19,318 nucleotides of DNA. Source: UBA9630 sp037137555. GTDB taxonomy: Bacteria > Patescibacteriota > Minisyncoccia > Moranbacterales > UBA2206. This document shows positions 9,441-16,880 of this stretch, piece by piece. A program made the translations under genes and the position numbers. How positions within the stretch are numbered: the stretch's first letter is position 1; every line of letters starts with the position of its first letter. Below the pieces are notes generated by a model. It was not told the origin of the DNA, made no database searches, and saw only the letters and a list, made by a program, of their open reading frames with translations. The DNA is taken from contig JBAXKA010000016.1 of the NCBI GenBank assembly GCA_037137555.1, positions 1 through 19,318 of the forward strand. The letters run 5' to 3'.

Positions 9441-9851
9441 TTAAGCTTTATAGATATCCTCTACGGGATATTTCGTGCCTCTCTTGACGAAGTTGACCTC
9501 AGTGTCTTTAAAGCTAAATACTTTTTTAAAATAATTTTCAATAAACGCGATATCCATTCCATTGCGACAAGTATAGGCATCGACACTAGCAAAACCACGA
9601 GCAGGAAAAGTATGGATGCTGATATGACTTTCGACAATAACCACAAATCCACTCCAACCACCGGGATCTTTAAGATCGTTTGATTTAGCAAAATAAATTT
9701 CTGGCGTTGATAAGCAATGCATATCCAGAAGCTCAGGAAGTTCCGTAAGGCTTTTCAATACCAGCTCTTTATTATTTAGTTTTTCAGGATCTCCCTGATA
9801 CCCATCGAGCATAAAATGCTCTCCAAAATTACATGTTTTATTCTCCATCAT
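9441..9851 (-). CDS. speD: S-adenosylmethionine decarboxylase proenzyme
   Basis: A 136-aa class I prokaryotic AdoMet decarboxylase, which makes decarboxylated AdoMet, the aminopropyl donor for spermidine. The proenzyme cleaves itself between E74 and S75 (IVESHISIHTFP), turning S75 into the pyruvoyl cofactor. H80 and C95 (DAYTCRNGMD) sit at exactly the spacing of the processing histidine and catalytic cysteine of the Thermotoga enzyme (S63, H68, C83). It is first gene of a probable speD-ispG-small ORF transcript. No spermidine synthase is seen nearby. Two adjacent ATGs open the frame; which is used is not decided by an obvious SD. Confidence 0.97.
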   Translation of the reverse strand: MMENKTCNFGEHFMLDGYQGDPEKLNNKELVLKSLTELPELLDMHCLSTPEIYFAKSNDLKDPGGWSGFVVIVESHISIHTFPARGFASVDAYTCRNGMDIAFIENYFKKVFSFKDTEVNFVKRGTKYPVEDIYKA

Positions 9852-9889
9852 TTCAATAAATAATTAAATTAATTACAAAATGTTTCAAC

Positions 9890-9918
9890 AGAATACAGCA
9901 AAGAACGATTCTTGTCAA
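9890..9918 (-). promoter_or_regulatory. Promoter of speD-ispG cluster
   Basis: Minus-strand TTGACA (9918-9913), spacer of 17 nt, then TATTCT (9895-9890), about 40 nt upstream of the speD start. It is back to back with the plus-strand promoter of the DUF3048 gene, so the 135-nt gap between these genes is a divergent promoter region. Confidence 0.6.
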
Positions 9919-9927
9919 GTGCAATAT

Positions 9928-9956
9928 TTGTCAAGATTATATTTTTACTATATACT
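9928..9956 (+). promoter_or_regulatory. Promoter of DUF3048-holA pair
   Basis: Plus-strand TTGTCA (9928-9933), spacer of 17 nt, TATACT (9951-9956), ending 30 nt before the ATG at 9987. Both boxes match five of six consensus bases. Confidence 0.65.
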
Positions 9957-9986
9957 AAAAAGGTAATTTTTTAAATTTAAAACCAG

Positions 9987-11084
9987 ATGGAAAAAAAGCA
10001 TAAAAGTATTATTGTTGTTATTGCAATAATTGTTATCGGGGTTAGCTCGTTTTTCTTTTTTAAGAATAATAAACAGCCAACCAAAAAACAGATTAATATT
10101 AATCAAAAGATTGAAACAACTGGACCAAGAAATACTGAAGAAGTTAGTTATCTCTCTGGCTTGCCTTGCGAAAATCGCAAAAGACGCGCTGTGGCTGTGA
10201 TGCAACCAGCAGATGTTTCTGCTCGTCCGGCTTCAGGTTTTTCTGATGCTGATATGGTTTTTGAAATGCCAGTCATTACCGCTTCAATCACCCGATTGAT
10301 GGGTGTGTATGTTTGTGGTGATCCAGAAGATGTTGGATCAATGCGAAGTGCTCGTCATGACTTTCTTAGTTTAGCTGCGGGACTAGATGCTATTTTTGTG
10401 CATTGGGGACGATCAGATGTTGAAAAATTCAAAGAAGTTTTGAACAGCAAAACTTATGATGATATGAACTGCAATAATGATGCCGGAAAATCAGCGGAAC
10501 AATATTGTTATCGAAAAACCGGCATGGCGCGAGGCGTGGACACTGGTTATGCTAAATTTGCTAAGTTACTAGAAGGTGCCAAAAATTTTGGCTATAATTT
10601 AGAAAATAAATTTGTCGGCTATCCACACAAAGAAGAAGCACCACTTGATCAAAGACCATCCGGTGGACATTTGCGTGTCGCTTTTGCTAAGCCTTATGAT
10701 GTTGAATATGATTATGACAAAGCCACCAATTCTTGGTTGCGAACTTGGGCAGAAGTTGCTGATACAGACAGAAATAATTCCAAAAGACTGGCCCCAAAAA
10801 ACATTGTGGTTTTAATGGCGAAGTCCGATCAACTTATTAAAGGAGAACAATATAATAATGTCCAACTTGGTGATCCTTGGTTTGACACATCCGATACTGG
10901 TGAAGCTTTTTATTATATGAATGGCAAACAAGAAACAGGCACTTGGAAAAAAGATAAATCCGATGCCAAAAGCAAACTCTTCTTCTATGATGCGAGCGGT
11001 CAAGAAGTGGCTTTTGTTCCCGGCCAAATTTGGGTTGAGATTCTGGAGCCAGGACAAAGCTTAAAGTGGGTGCCAACAAACTAG
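9987..11084 (+). CDS. DUF3048 family membrane-anchored protein (YerB-like)
   Basis: A 365-aa protein. Residues 8-25 form a hydrophobic signal anchor; there is no lipobox cysteine, so I expect an anchored rather than lipidated protein with an exterior C-terminal domain. The family signature follows: AVMQPADVSARPASGFSDADMV, then ITRLMGVYVC and VGSMRSARHDFLSLA, as in Bacillus YerB-type proteins. Their biochemical role is not established; they are cell-surface proteins of Gram-positives and Patescibacteria. The stop TAG is immediately followed by the ATG of holA, so the two genes are translationally adjacent on one transcript. Confidence 0.93.
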   Translation: MEKKHKSIIVVIAIIVIGVSSFFFFKNNKQPTKKQININQKIETTGPRNTEEVSYLSGLPCENRKRRAVAVMQPADVSARPASGFSDADMVFEMPVITASITRLMGVYVCGDPEDVGSMRSARHDFLSLAAGLDAIFVHWGRSDVEKFKEVLNSKTYDDMNCNNDAGKSAEQYCYRKTGMARGVDTGYAKFAKLLEGAKNFGYNLENKFVGYPHKEEAPLDQRPSGGHLRVAFAKPYDVEYDYDKATNSWLRTWAEVADTDRNNSKRLAPKNIVVLMAKSDQLIKGEQYNNVQLGDPWFDTSDTGEAFYYMNGKQETGTWKKDKSDAKSKLFFYDASGQEVAFVPGQIWVEILEPGQSLKWVPTN

Positions 11085-12059
11085 ATGATTATTTTTTTCT
11101 ATGGCGAAGATACTTTTCGGTCATACGAAAAAGTATTAGAAATAAAAAACAAGTTTTCTCTCAATGACAAATCCGGTGCGGGTTTGTTTTTGTTTGATGC
11201 CAAAGATTTCAAGGATAACATATTAGAAAAAATCAAAACAGCTAGTTCTCTCTCGGGACTCTTCTCATCCAAAAAGCTAATTATTTTAAAAAGAATTATT
11301 GCGGAAACTTCTAGCGAAGAACAAGCTAAACTTTTAAAATTTTTTAAGGAGCATGACAAAAAATTACAAGCAGATCTTGACTGCGTAATAATTTTCTGGG
11401 AAGAAGCTTTGCCGAGAAAAAACAATGCCTTATTTAAATTTTTATTAGCTAGCGCAAAAAAACAAAATTATGAAAAACTCACCGGAACAAAATTAAACCA
11501 GTGGATTTTAAATAAAATTAAATCAACATCACCAGAAGCATCAATTTCCAGAGAAGCACTGGAAAAACTCATCATTTATGTCGGAAGTGATACGGCAATG
11601 TTGACACAAGAAATTGAAAAACTAATTAGCTTTTCAGGTTCAGAAATAATCAGTCCAGCGACAATTGATCTTTTTACAAAAGCCAATTTAGCTAATAATA
11701 TTTTTGAAACAATCGAAGCACTTTCCGCCAACAGAAAGAAAATAGCTCTCGAATTATTTCATCGTCATCTCGATAATGGCGACGATCCTTTTTATCTTTT
11801 CTCTATGTTTATTTATCAATTTAGAATTCTTTTGCGGATTTCATCATTGCAAGAAAATGGCGTTTTCAATGAATTTGAAATTGCTAAAATTACAAAGCTA
11901 CATCCTTTCGTTGTCAAAAAAAGTTTTGGTCAAGCGAGAAATTTCGGTGAAAAAAAGTTAATCTTAATTCACAAAAAGCTGGGTGAGATTGATACAAAAA
12001 TAAAAACTGGCCAACTTGACATCAAGCTGGCCTTAGATAAGTTTATTGCAGAACTCTAG
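11085..12059 (+). CDS. holA: DNA polymerase III subunit delta
   Basis: A 324-aa HolA-type clamp-loader subunit, which opens the beta sliding clamp on DNA. Family landmarks: the N-terminal FFYGEDTFRSYEKVLEIK, the LSGLFSSKKLIILKRI segment of domain I, LNQWILNKIKS and the DTAMLTQEIEKLISFSG helix-lid region in the middle, and the C-terminal collar domain with NIFETIEALSANRKKIALELF and DDPFYLFSMFIYQFRILL. Length is normal for the family. It starts directly after the DUF3048 stop and ends 10 nt before the convergent rpsT gene. Confidence 0.92.
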   Translation: MIIFFYGEDTFRSYEKVLEIKNKFSLNDKSGAGLFLFDAKDFKDNILEKIKTASSLSGLFSSKKLIILKRIIAETSSEEQAKLLKFFKEHDKKLQADLDCVIIFWEEALPRKNNALFKFLLASAKKQNYEKLTGTKLNQWILNKIKSTSPEASISREALEKLIIYVGSDTAMLTQEIEKLISFSGSEIISPATIDLFTKANLANNIFETIEALSANRKKIALELFHRHLDNGDDPFYLFSMFIYQFRILLRISSLQENGVFNEFEIAKITKLHPFVVKKSFGQARNFGEKKLILIHKKLGEIDTKIKTGQLDIKLALDKFIAEL

Positions 12060-12069
12060 AAAATAAAAA

Positions 12070-12342
12070 CTATTTTTTAAGCACAAGTGCTTTCACGGCT
12101 TTATTTAAACGCGATTTTTTTCTGGCCGCAGTATTTTTATGCATAACATTTTTCTCCACCGCTTTATCAAGAGCTTTAATAGATTTCTTGAGATATTCTG
12201 TTGCCTTAGCACCATCGGCTTTAACAAGAGCTTCTCTGGTATATTTCATAGCACTTTTAAAAGCACCTTTGATTTTGCGATTTTTTTCGGTCTTCCTCTC
12301 CGTTACACGCATATATTTTTTCGCTGATTTCTTGATTGGCAT
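12070..12342 (-). CDS. rpsT: 30S ribosomal protein S20
   Basis: A 90-aa, very basic, helical protein with the S20 pattern: MPIKKSAKKYMRVTERK at the N-terminus, NRKIKGAFKSAMKYTREAL in helix 1, and VMHKNTAARKKSRLNKAVK in the conserved C-terminal helix. S20 binds 16S rRNA early in small-subunit assembly. It is monocistronic and convergent with holA. No SD is seen ahead of the ATG, as for most left-hand genes. The last codons contain a small inverted repeat (AAGCAC/GTGCTT) just before the stop, without a clear T tract. Confidence 0.97.
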   Translation of the reverse strand: MPIKKSAKKYMRVTERKTEKNRKIKGAFKSAMKYTREALVKADGAKATEYLKKSIKALDKAVEKNVMHKNTAARKKSRLNKAVKALVLKK

Positions 12343-12389
12343 AATAGTTTCTAAATTATTTATAAATTAACACTAACTACACTTAAGTA

Positions 12390-12418
12390 TTTTTAGCATG
12401 CTTTACGAATTTTGGCAA
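12390..12418 (-). promoter_or_regulatory. Promoter of rpsT
   Basis: Minus-strand TTGCCA (12418-12413), a 17-nt spacer ending in TGC (extended -10), and TAAAAA (12395-12390), about 48 nt upstream of the rpsT start. It lies just downstream of the tsaE stop. Confidence 0.5.
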
Positions 12419-12422
12419 ATTT

Positions 12423-12857
12423 TTAGTTTTTTTGCTGTAAATTGATTTTACGCCTTTTCTCATCTAGCCATGCAAAGTCAATCCAAATTGCTCGCGTCGG
12501 AATAATATTTTTAATCTTATCCGCCCACTCAATGATTGAAATATTGCCAGTATCGGCCATAATTTCCTCCCAACCAAGCACAAAAAAATCCTTTTCACAA
12601 ACACGATAAGCATCAAAATGATAAATTTTTTTTATATTTTTATTTTTTAAGCTATATTCTTTCATCACCACAAAAGTCGGACTCGTGTAGGGTTTTTCCG
12701 CCCCTAAGCCGGCCAATAATCCTTGCGTAAAAGTAGTTTTGCCAGCACCGAGTTCACCAGAAAGACAAACCACTTCCCCGCCACAAAGTTCTTGCGCCAA
12801 AAGTTTGCCCAGTTTTTTTGTTTCTTCCATTTTTTCAGTAATAAATTCGGTTTGCAT
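12423..12857 (-). CDS. tsaE: tRNA t6A biosynthesis ATPase TsaE
   Basis: A 144-aa P-loop ATPase of the TsaE/YjeE family, which works with TsaB, TsaC and TsaD to make N6-threonylcarbamoyladenosine at position 37 of ANN-decoding tRNAs. The Walker A motif is GELGAGKTT (residues 34-42). The family-specific SPTFVVMKEY (59-68) and IYHFDAYR (78-85) follow, then GWEEIMA and ISIIEWADK. It starts 5 nt after the stop of the AbiEii gene and probably depends on the promoter at 14313-14341. No other t6A gene is in the window. Confidence 0.96.
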   Translation of the reverse strand: MQTEFITEKMEETKKLGKLLAQELCGGEVVCLSGELGAGKTTFTQGLLAGLGAEKPYTSPTFVVMKEYSLKNKNIKKIYHFDAYRVCEKDFFVLGWEEIMADTGNISIIEWADKIKNIIPTRAIWIDFAWLDEKRRKINLQQKN

Positions 12858-12862
12858 AGTGC

Positions 12863-13675
12863 TTATTTTTCTAGGTTGTCAATAAATTCCGGCAAATTTA
12901 AAATCCACTTGGCCTGTTCGCTGTGAAAAAGAAAAGGCGAAACATCCTTGACGGCCTGTTTTAAATCTAAGGCAGAAATAATCTTTTTCAACTCAACAAT
13001 CAATTCTTGTTTGCCTGCCTGCCGGCAGGCAGGTTTTTCTCCAAAAATATTTTTTTCTTGCAAAATAGCATAATTCGGCTCGATATTTTTCTGGGCTAAA
13101 AACCAAACTAAATCATAAAAATCCCGCCCCTTTTGATATGGCCTCATTTTCAAAGCAATAATCTTTTGCGCGAATAGTGTTGGTAAGGTGTTAGAAATAA
13201 TATTGAAAATTTTTCCATAAGCCGAAATTGTTTTTGATTCAAAAATAATATTTTTATACGGTGTTGGATCAACTTCGAATTTGATTTTAATTTTTTGATC
13301 TGCAAGCTCCGTCAAACCCATTTGTTGCATCACCGCTGAAAATTTCAAGAAAATAATAAAAATATTTTCCGTTTTTTTTGCTCGCGTATCAATCAAAAAT
13401 CCCCGATCTTCCAGTTTCTTTTTTAAATATTTCGCCAATTCCTCATAATTCAATCCTGGTTTTATCGCATCAAAATCCAGATCTTCGGAAAATCGCTCAA
13501 TCCCATAAGCAAAACGCAAACAAGTTCCGCCAAGAAAAGAAAGATGCACGCCATATTTCGAAGCATAAAGAATTTCCAAAATTTCCGCTTGCAAATATTC
13601 TACTAAGCATCGCCGAGGATTATTGGGAATGTTATTTCTTTCAATATACTCTTCTAAAAAGTTTTTATCGAGCAT
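12863..13675 (-). CDS. AbiEii-family nucleotidyltransferase (type IV toxin)
   Basis: A 270-aa protein of the AbiEii/MenT nucleotidyltransferase-toxin family. The DNA-polymerase-beta-like core is visible as LSFLGGTCLRFAYGIERFSE followed by DLDFD, with catalytic aspartates at D65 and D67. The second family motif is IIALKMRPYQKGRDFYDLVWFL. Members transfer nucleotides to tRNA or other targets and are held in check by the AbiEi partner. The frame overlaps the AbiEi gene by 11 nt, the usual arrangement. An insert PACRQAG near residue 215, encoded by a perfect 20-bp palindrome, is most likely an inserted repeat rather than family sequence; it lies in a variable region and keeps frame. Confidence 0.92.
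   Translation of the reverse strand: MLDKNFLEEYIERNNIPNNPRRCLVEYLQAEILEILYASKYGVHLSFLGGTCLRFAYGIERFSEDLDFDAIKPGLNYEELAKYLKKKLEDRGFLIDTRAKKTENIFIIFLKFSAVMQQMGLTELADQKIKIKFEVDPTPYKNIIFESKTISAYGKIFNIISNTLPTLFAQKIIALKMRPYQKGRDFYDLVWFLAQKNIEPNYAILQEKNIFGEKPACRQAGKQELIVELKKIISALDLKQAVKDVSPFLFHSEQAKWILNLPEFIDNLEK
13014..13033. repeat. 20-bp perfect palindrome inserted in coding sequence
   Basis: CCTGCCTGCCGGCAGGCAGG is its own reverse complement. It is far GC-richer than the surrounding gene and adds the in-frame residues PACRQAG to the AbiEii protein. I recall the same residues scattered through many patescibacterial proteins, which suggests a small dispersed repeat family. Only one copy is in this window. 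Confidence 0.85.
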
Positions 13676-14285
13676 TTTTTTGATAAAGTAGCAGACTATC
13701 CATTAGTCTCGTTACTTTTTTATCATTAAATATTTTTTTATACTCCCCAATTTTTTTTAAATTAAATTTAAACTCTTCATCAATTCTAAGCTCTTGCCAA
13801 AATTTTTCTTCAACCACCAATTTATTTTTATTAAAATACAAATAATCCATAATTGCTTTTTCTGGAGTAGCAATACAGAAAGCTATATTTCTATCTTTTT
13901 GCATAACATAACCGAAAAATAAGTTGCTTTTAACTTTTTGATAAGTGAAATTGCCAAATTCATTTTTATATGTCAGCGTTTTTCTTGAAGTAACGGAGGT
14001 ATAGGTGCCAGGAATATCTGGAATAATACCATAATAATTTAAGGCAAATTCTAAGCTCAGATAGGCTGGTGTATAGATTTTAGAAGCGAGAACTAATAAG
14101 TTAGTATCATTTTGTGCATTAGCTAAAAGATAAAGACCCTTTCTGATTCTTTTAATATAACCTTTTTTTGTCCAAAAAGCAATCTGAACAAGAATATTAG
14201 GCTCAGCAAAAAAGATGTTCTTAGCTTCAATCGAGCTAAAAACAGGAAATTTTAACATTCTTTTTTCAAATTCAAAAAATCGCAT
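13665..14285 (-). CDS. AbiEi-family antitoxin / transcriptional regulator
   Basis: A 206-aa AbiEi-like protein, the antitoxin and autorepressor of type IV abortive-infection toxin-antitoxin pairs. The N-terminal winged helix is marked by GYIKRIRKGLYLLA. The C-terminal domain shows YLSLEFALNYYGIIPD, TYTSVTSRKTLTY and IATPEKAIMDYLYF, all typical of the family. It overlaps its AbiEii partner by 11 nt and is the first gene of an AbiEi-AbiEii-TsaE cluster. A near-consensus promoter lies about 28 nt upstream. Family members repress their own promoter; the AT-rich inverted repeat over the -10 box may be the operator. Confidence 0.92.
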   Translation of the reverse strand: MRFFEFEKRMLKFPVFSSIEAKNIFFAEPNILVQIAFWTKKGYIKRIRKGLYLLANAQNDTNLLVLASKIYTPAYLSLEFALNYYGIIPDIPGTYTSVTSRKTLTYKNEFGNFTYQKVKSNLFFGYVMQKDRNIAFCIATPEKAIMDYLYFNKNKLVVEEKFWQELRIDEEFKFNLKKIGEYKKIFNDKKVTRLMDSLLLYQKNAR

Positions 14286-14297
14286 AATCGTTTCTTT

Positions 14298-14341
14298 ATA
14301 TTAACATATATAATAATATCAAGAAACACGCTTTTTGTCAA
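14298..14341 (-). promoter_or_regulatory. Promoter and possible operator of the AbiE-tsaE cluster
   Basis: Minus-strand TTGACA (14341-14336), exactly 17 nt, then TATTAT (14318-14313): one mismatch from consensus. An inverted repeat ATATTA/TAATAT (14298-14303 and 14314-14319) overlaps the -10 box and is a candidate binding site for AbiEi, although in such AT-rich DNA it may be chance. Confidence 0.7.
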
Positions 14342-14345
14342 TTTT

Positions 14346-16607
14346 CTATTTTCTCACCAACTCCACCCGTAACCTCTTCGCGATAATATTGCCCGCATCA
14401 TCTCGATAATCGCCTTCTTCGGTCACAGTTTCAAAACCTAAAAGTTTAGTAATTTTATGTGATGGTCCATTTTCCGGCACATGCGCAATCAGTTTTTTCG
14501 TACCGCTGGAAAATTCTTTTTCCATAATCTCACGCAAAAAGTTTTCCCCGAAATAGAATTTTTGCAAAATTGGATCAATATTCATCGCACCAAAATATCT
14601 TTCGCCTTCGGGTAATTCTTTTTGACCATCAAACGAAGAGGAACGCATAAAACCAACTAAATTATCCAGCGACTTTTCTGGATTAGTTTTATTTTCCCTG
14701 TCAAAATAGATTAAATTAAATCTTGGATTATATTGTTTATGTTTTTCAAAATCACCCAGCAATCTTTCCAAATCTTTTTCCGATTTATGCGAATTATTGG
14801 CACGATACATCGCTGTTAATTTTTCCCCTAACGGCTCATTTTCTACCAATTTTTTTCCATCAACAACTTCCAACTCCACACCCTTTATTTCCGAAATATT
14901 TTGCGTTGCCAGTTCTTTTTTTGTGGCGACAAGCAATGCTGCAATTATTTCAATATCAATCCGACTTTTTTCCAAATCCGCCAAAAGCTTTTGGATTTTT
15001 TCTTCGCTCGCTTGATTGTCGATTTCCAGCTCAGCACTAAATTGCAAAATTATAGCATGTGCTTTGCGCAAAAGTTCCGTCGGCAAATTAGCCGGAAGTT
15101 CTTTTTGCGTGTTGTCTTTGAAAATAATTTCCGCAAGTTCTTTGTTTTTTTCTTGGGCGAGATTAATCAGTTCTGAAAGTTTGAAAAAAATAAGACTTGC
15201 CTTTTCCGTTTTTATTTTATTTCCAATTTTAATAATTTTTTTTCCATTTTCAATATCAAAGTCACATGTCAAAAAAGATTTTAATCCAGAAAGACCGAAT
15301 TTCTTAGTAAAATTCAAGAGGTCTTCTTTTCTTCCTTGCGTATTTAGATCAAATGTTGCTGCCGCCAACCATTGTTGCTCACGCCAATTAAGATTATGAA
15401 TTCCCATTCCGGTTTCTTTCAAAAAATCTCTTGTTATGCGATGGAGATAATTATAATCAGAAATATGGGACAGCCTTTCGGCATATTGCTCAGAAGTTTC
15501 ATCTTTTCTTTTAGGATTTTCACCTGATATCAACCATGGATGCATTCGTTTTTGCATTTCTTCTTTTTTAACTATTGTTCTGGGAGTCAATTGTGAAAGA
15601 GTTAATTTATGTCCAGCATACTGCTCTAATTGATCGTGCTTTGCTTCTTTTTCTTCTTGTGAAATAAAATCAAAAATGCAAATTATTTTTTCTTTTCCAT
15701 TATCAATAGCCACTACTCCGCCCGTATTTTTATCAAGTAAAACCACTTTTAATTTATTAGTTGGATATGACTTTCCATCAAAATTAAACTGCTTTTTTCC
15801 AATATAATATTGCACCCCGTCAAAACTCGCGCTAGAAGAAGTCGTATTTCCCATTATTTTTTCTTGCCTTATCAATGCTCCGCTAGCACCAGTTGATTTA
15901 ACAGAAAAATCTTCATATTTTACCAAGCCCTTCGCGAGCAGATTAGGACAATTATCCCGCAAAAAACCATGGATCGATTTTTCCAATCCATCTACTCCAA
16001 TATTTTTAACTAACCATTCAAGACTGACATTAACCATTTCTTTTTTTTGCGGATCAAGAACTATCAACTTGCCATTAATTCTCTTTGCCTGAAAGTCATG
16101 AAAAAGTTTTGTAGCGAAAACCAGATCGAGCGTTTTAATTTGTTCGCCATTCTCCGCCGTGACTTGGTTTTTTTGGATGGATTGATATAGATCCCAAAAA
16201 TTTAGTACATATTTTTTGGTGGCGATTTTTTCCGGATCAAACGCTTCGTCAACACTCTGCGGAATATTAAACAGTGGTAACGGCTCGTCAGACTTGTTAT
16301 TATCAGCAACCGGAAGCACTTTTAGGTCCTTGAGTTTTTCGAAAATAACCGAAGCGGTGGCAGTTCGCCTCTCGCCATTTTCCCTCCCTAAATCAATTGG
16401 TTTTGCTGTGATATTGGCTTTTTGATATTGTGCATAATCAAATAGCCACTTTTCTCCGTCTTTTTGTAAGATACCTTTGTCTAAAAAAAGCTGGATGATT
16501 TTTTCTTTGATTGGATCTTTCTCTTTCGCTATCTCTGATACTTCCTTTTTTGAAATTAGCTTTTCTCTATTTCTAACTGGTGGCATCATGTCATAAATAT
16601 TTTTCAT
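14346..16607 (-). CDS. Large hypothetical protein with C-terminal GNAT-like domain
   Basis: A 753-aa soluble protein; most of it I do not recognise. The N-terminal 130 residues are helical and charged, with KEKIIQLFLDKGILQKDGEKW resembling a winged-helix or docking element. Residues 200-560 are mixed alpha/beta without known motifs. The C-terminal about 140 residues look like a GNAT acyltransferase fold: an N-terminal helix, strand LVGFMRSSS, RYFGAMNIDPILQ in place of strand 4, a long helix FGENFLREIMEKEF, strand KLIAHVPENG, and the final SHKITKLLGFETV. The classic Q/RxxGxG/A acetyl-CoA loop is not clear, so activity is uncertain. There is no signal peptide. It is flanked by a bidirectional terminator upstream and the AbiE promoter downstream, so it is probably transcribed alone. 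Confidence 0.75.
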   Translation of the reverse strand: MKNIYDMMPPVRNREKLISKKEVSEIAKEKDPIKEKIIQLFLDKGILQKDGEKWLFDYAQYQKANITAKPIDLGRENGERRTATASVIFEKLKDLKVLPVADNNKSDEPLPLFNIPQSVDEAFDPEKIATKKYVLNFWDLYQSIQKNQVTAENGEQIKTLDLVFATKLFHDFQAKRINGKLIVLDPQKKEMVNVSLEWLVKNIGVDGLEKSIHGFLRDNCPNLLAKGLVKYEDFSVKSTGASGALIRQEKIMGNTTSSSASFDGVQYYIGKKQFNFDGKSYPTNKLKVVLLDKNTGGVVAIDNGKEKIICIFDFISQEEKEAKHDQLEQYAGHKLTLSQLTPRTIVKKEEMQKRMHPWLISGENPKRKDETSEQYAERLSHISDYNYLHRITRDFLKETGMGIHNLNWREQQWLAAATFDLNTQGRKEDLLNFTKKFGLSGLKSFLTCDFDIENGKKIIKIGNKIKTEKASLIFFKLSELINLAQEKNKELAEIIFKDNTQKELPANLPTELLRKAHAIILQFSAELEIDNQASEEKIQKLLADLEKSRIDIEIIAALLVATKKELATQNISEIKGVELEVVDGKKLVENEPLGEKLTAMYRANNSHKSEKDLERLLGDFEKHKQYNPRFNLIYFDRENKTNPEKSLDNLVGFMRSSSFDGQKELPEGERYFGAMNIDPILQKFYFGENFLREIMEKEFSSGTKKLIAHVPENGPSHKITKLLGFETVTEEGDYRDDAGNIIAKRLRVELVRK

Positions 16608-16685
16608 ATTTTTTTTGTAAATCTAGTTTAGTTAAACCAATTTTCTAACACCAGTTTAGCACAGATTTCAAAACTACAAAATAAA

Positions 16686-16731
16686 AAAGGCTCGCAGATT
16701 TGTGATAAAATCTTTGAGCCTTTGCTTTTTT
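16686..16731. terminator. Strong bidirectional intrinsic terminator at the edge of the hairpin-rich block
   Basis: Outer stem AAAGGCTC (16686-16693) with GAGCCTTT (16716-16723), inner stem AGATTT (16696-16701) with AAATCT (16708-16713), followed by a T-run on both strands. On the minus strand it would end transcripts of the 100-aa gene, which stops at 16881. It also marks where base composition changes. Confidence 0.85.
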
Positions 16732-16880
16732 GTGGTTGGCTGATTTTTCAATCTAGCCCAATCCGTCTTTGACGGATTGATTTTCCCCTTGATTTCTAGC
16801 CCGGGAGCAGACCGAACAAAGTTTCCCGCCTTACTTTGTCTGGCGACCGAGTTTTTTAAAAAACCCGGTGAAAAATAATC
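16732..16880 (-). other. Hairpin-rich 3' region of the 100-aa gene
   Basis: No gene seen. Three hairpins are packed here: CAATCCGTC/GACGGATTG (16759-16767 and 16771-16779, 9 bp, loop ttt); ACAAAGT/ACTTTGT (16816-16822 and 16833-16839); and ACCgaGTTTTTT/AAAAAACccGGT (16846-16869), the last just after the stop codon. Together with the terminator at 16686 they would give a heavily structured 3' end to the message. Confidence 0.7.

Noticed and set aside
9461..9691. Second reading frame inside speD
   Set aside because: Overlaps the clearly functional SpeD frame; hydrophobic composition of an out-of-frame AT-rich stretch.
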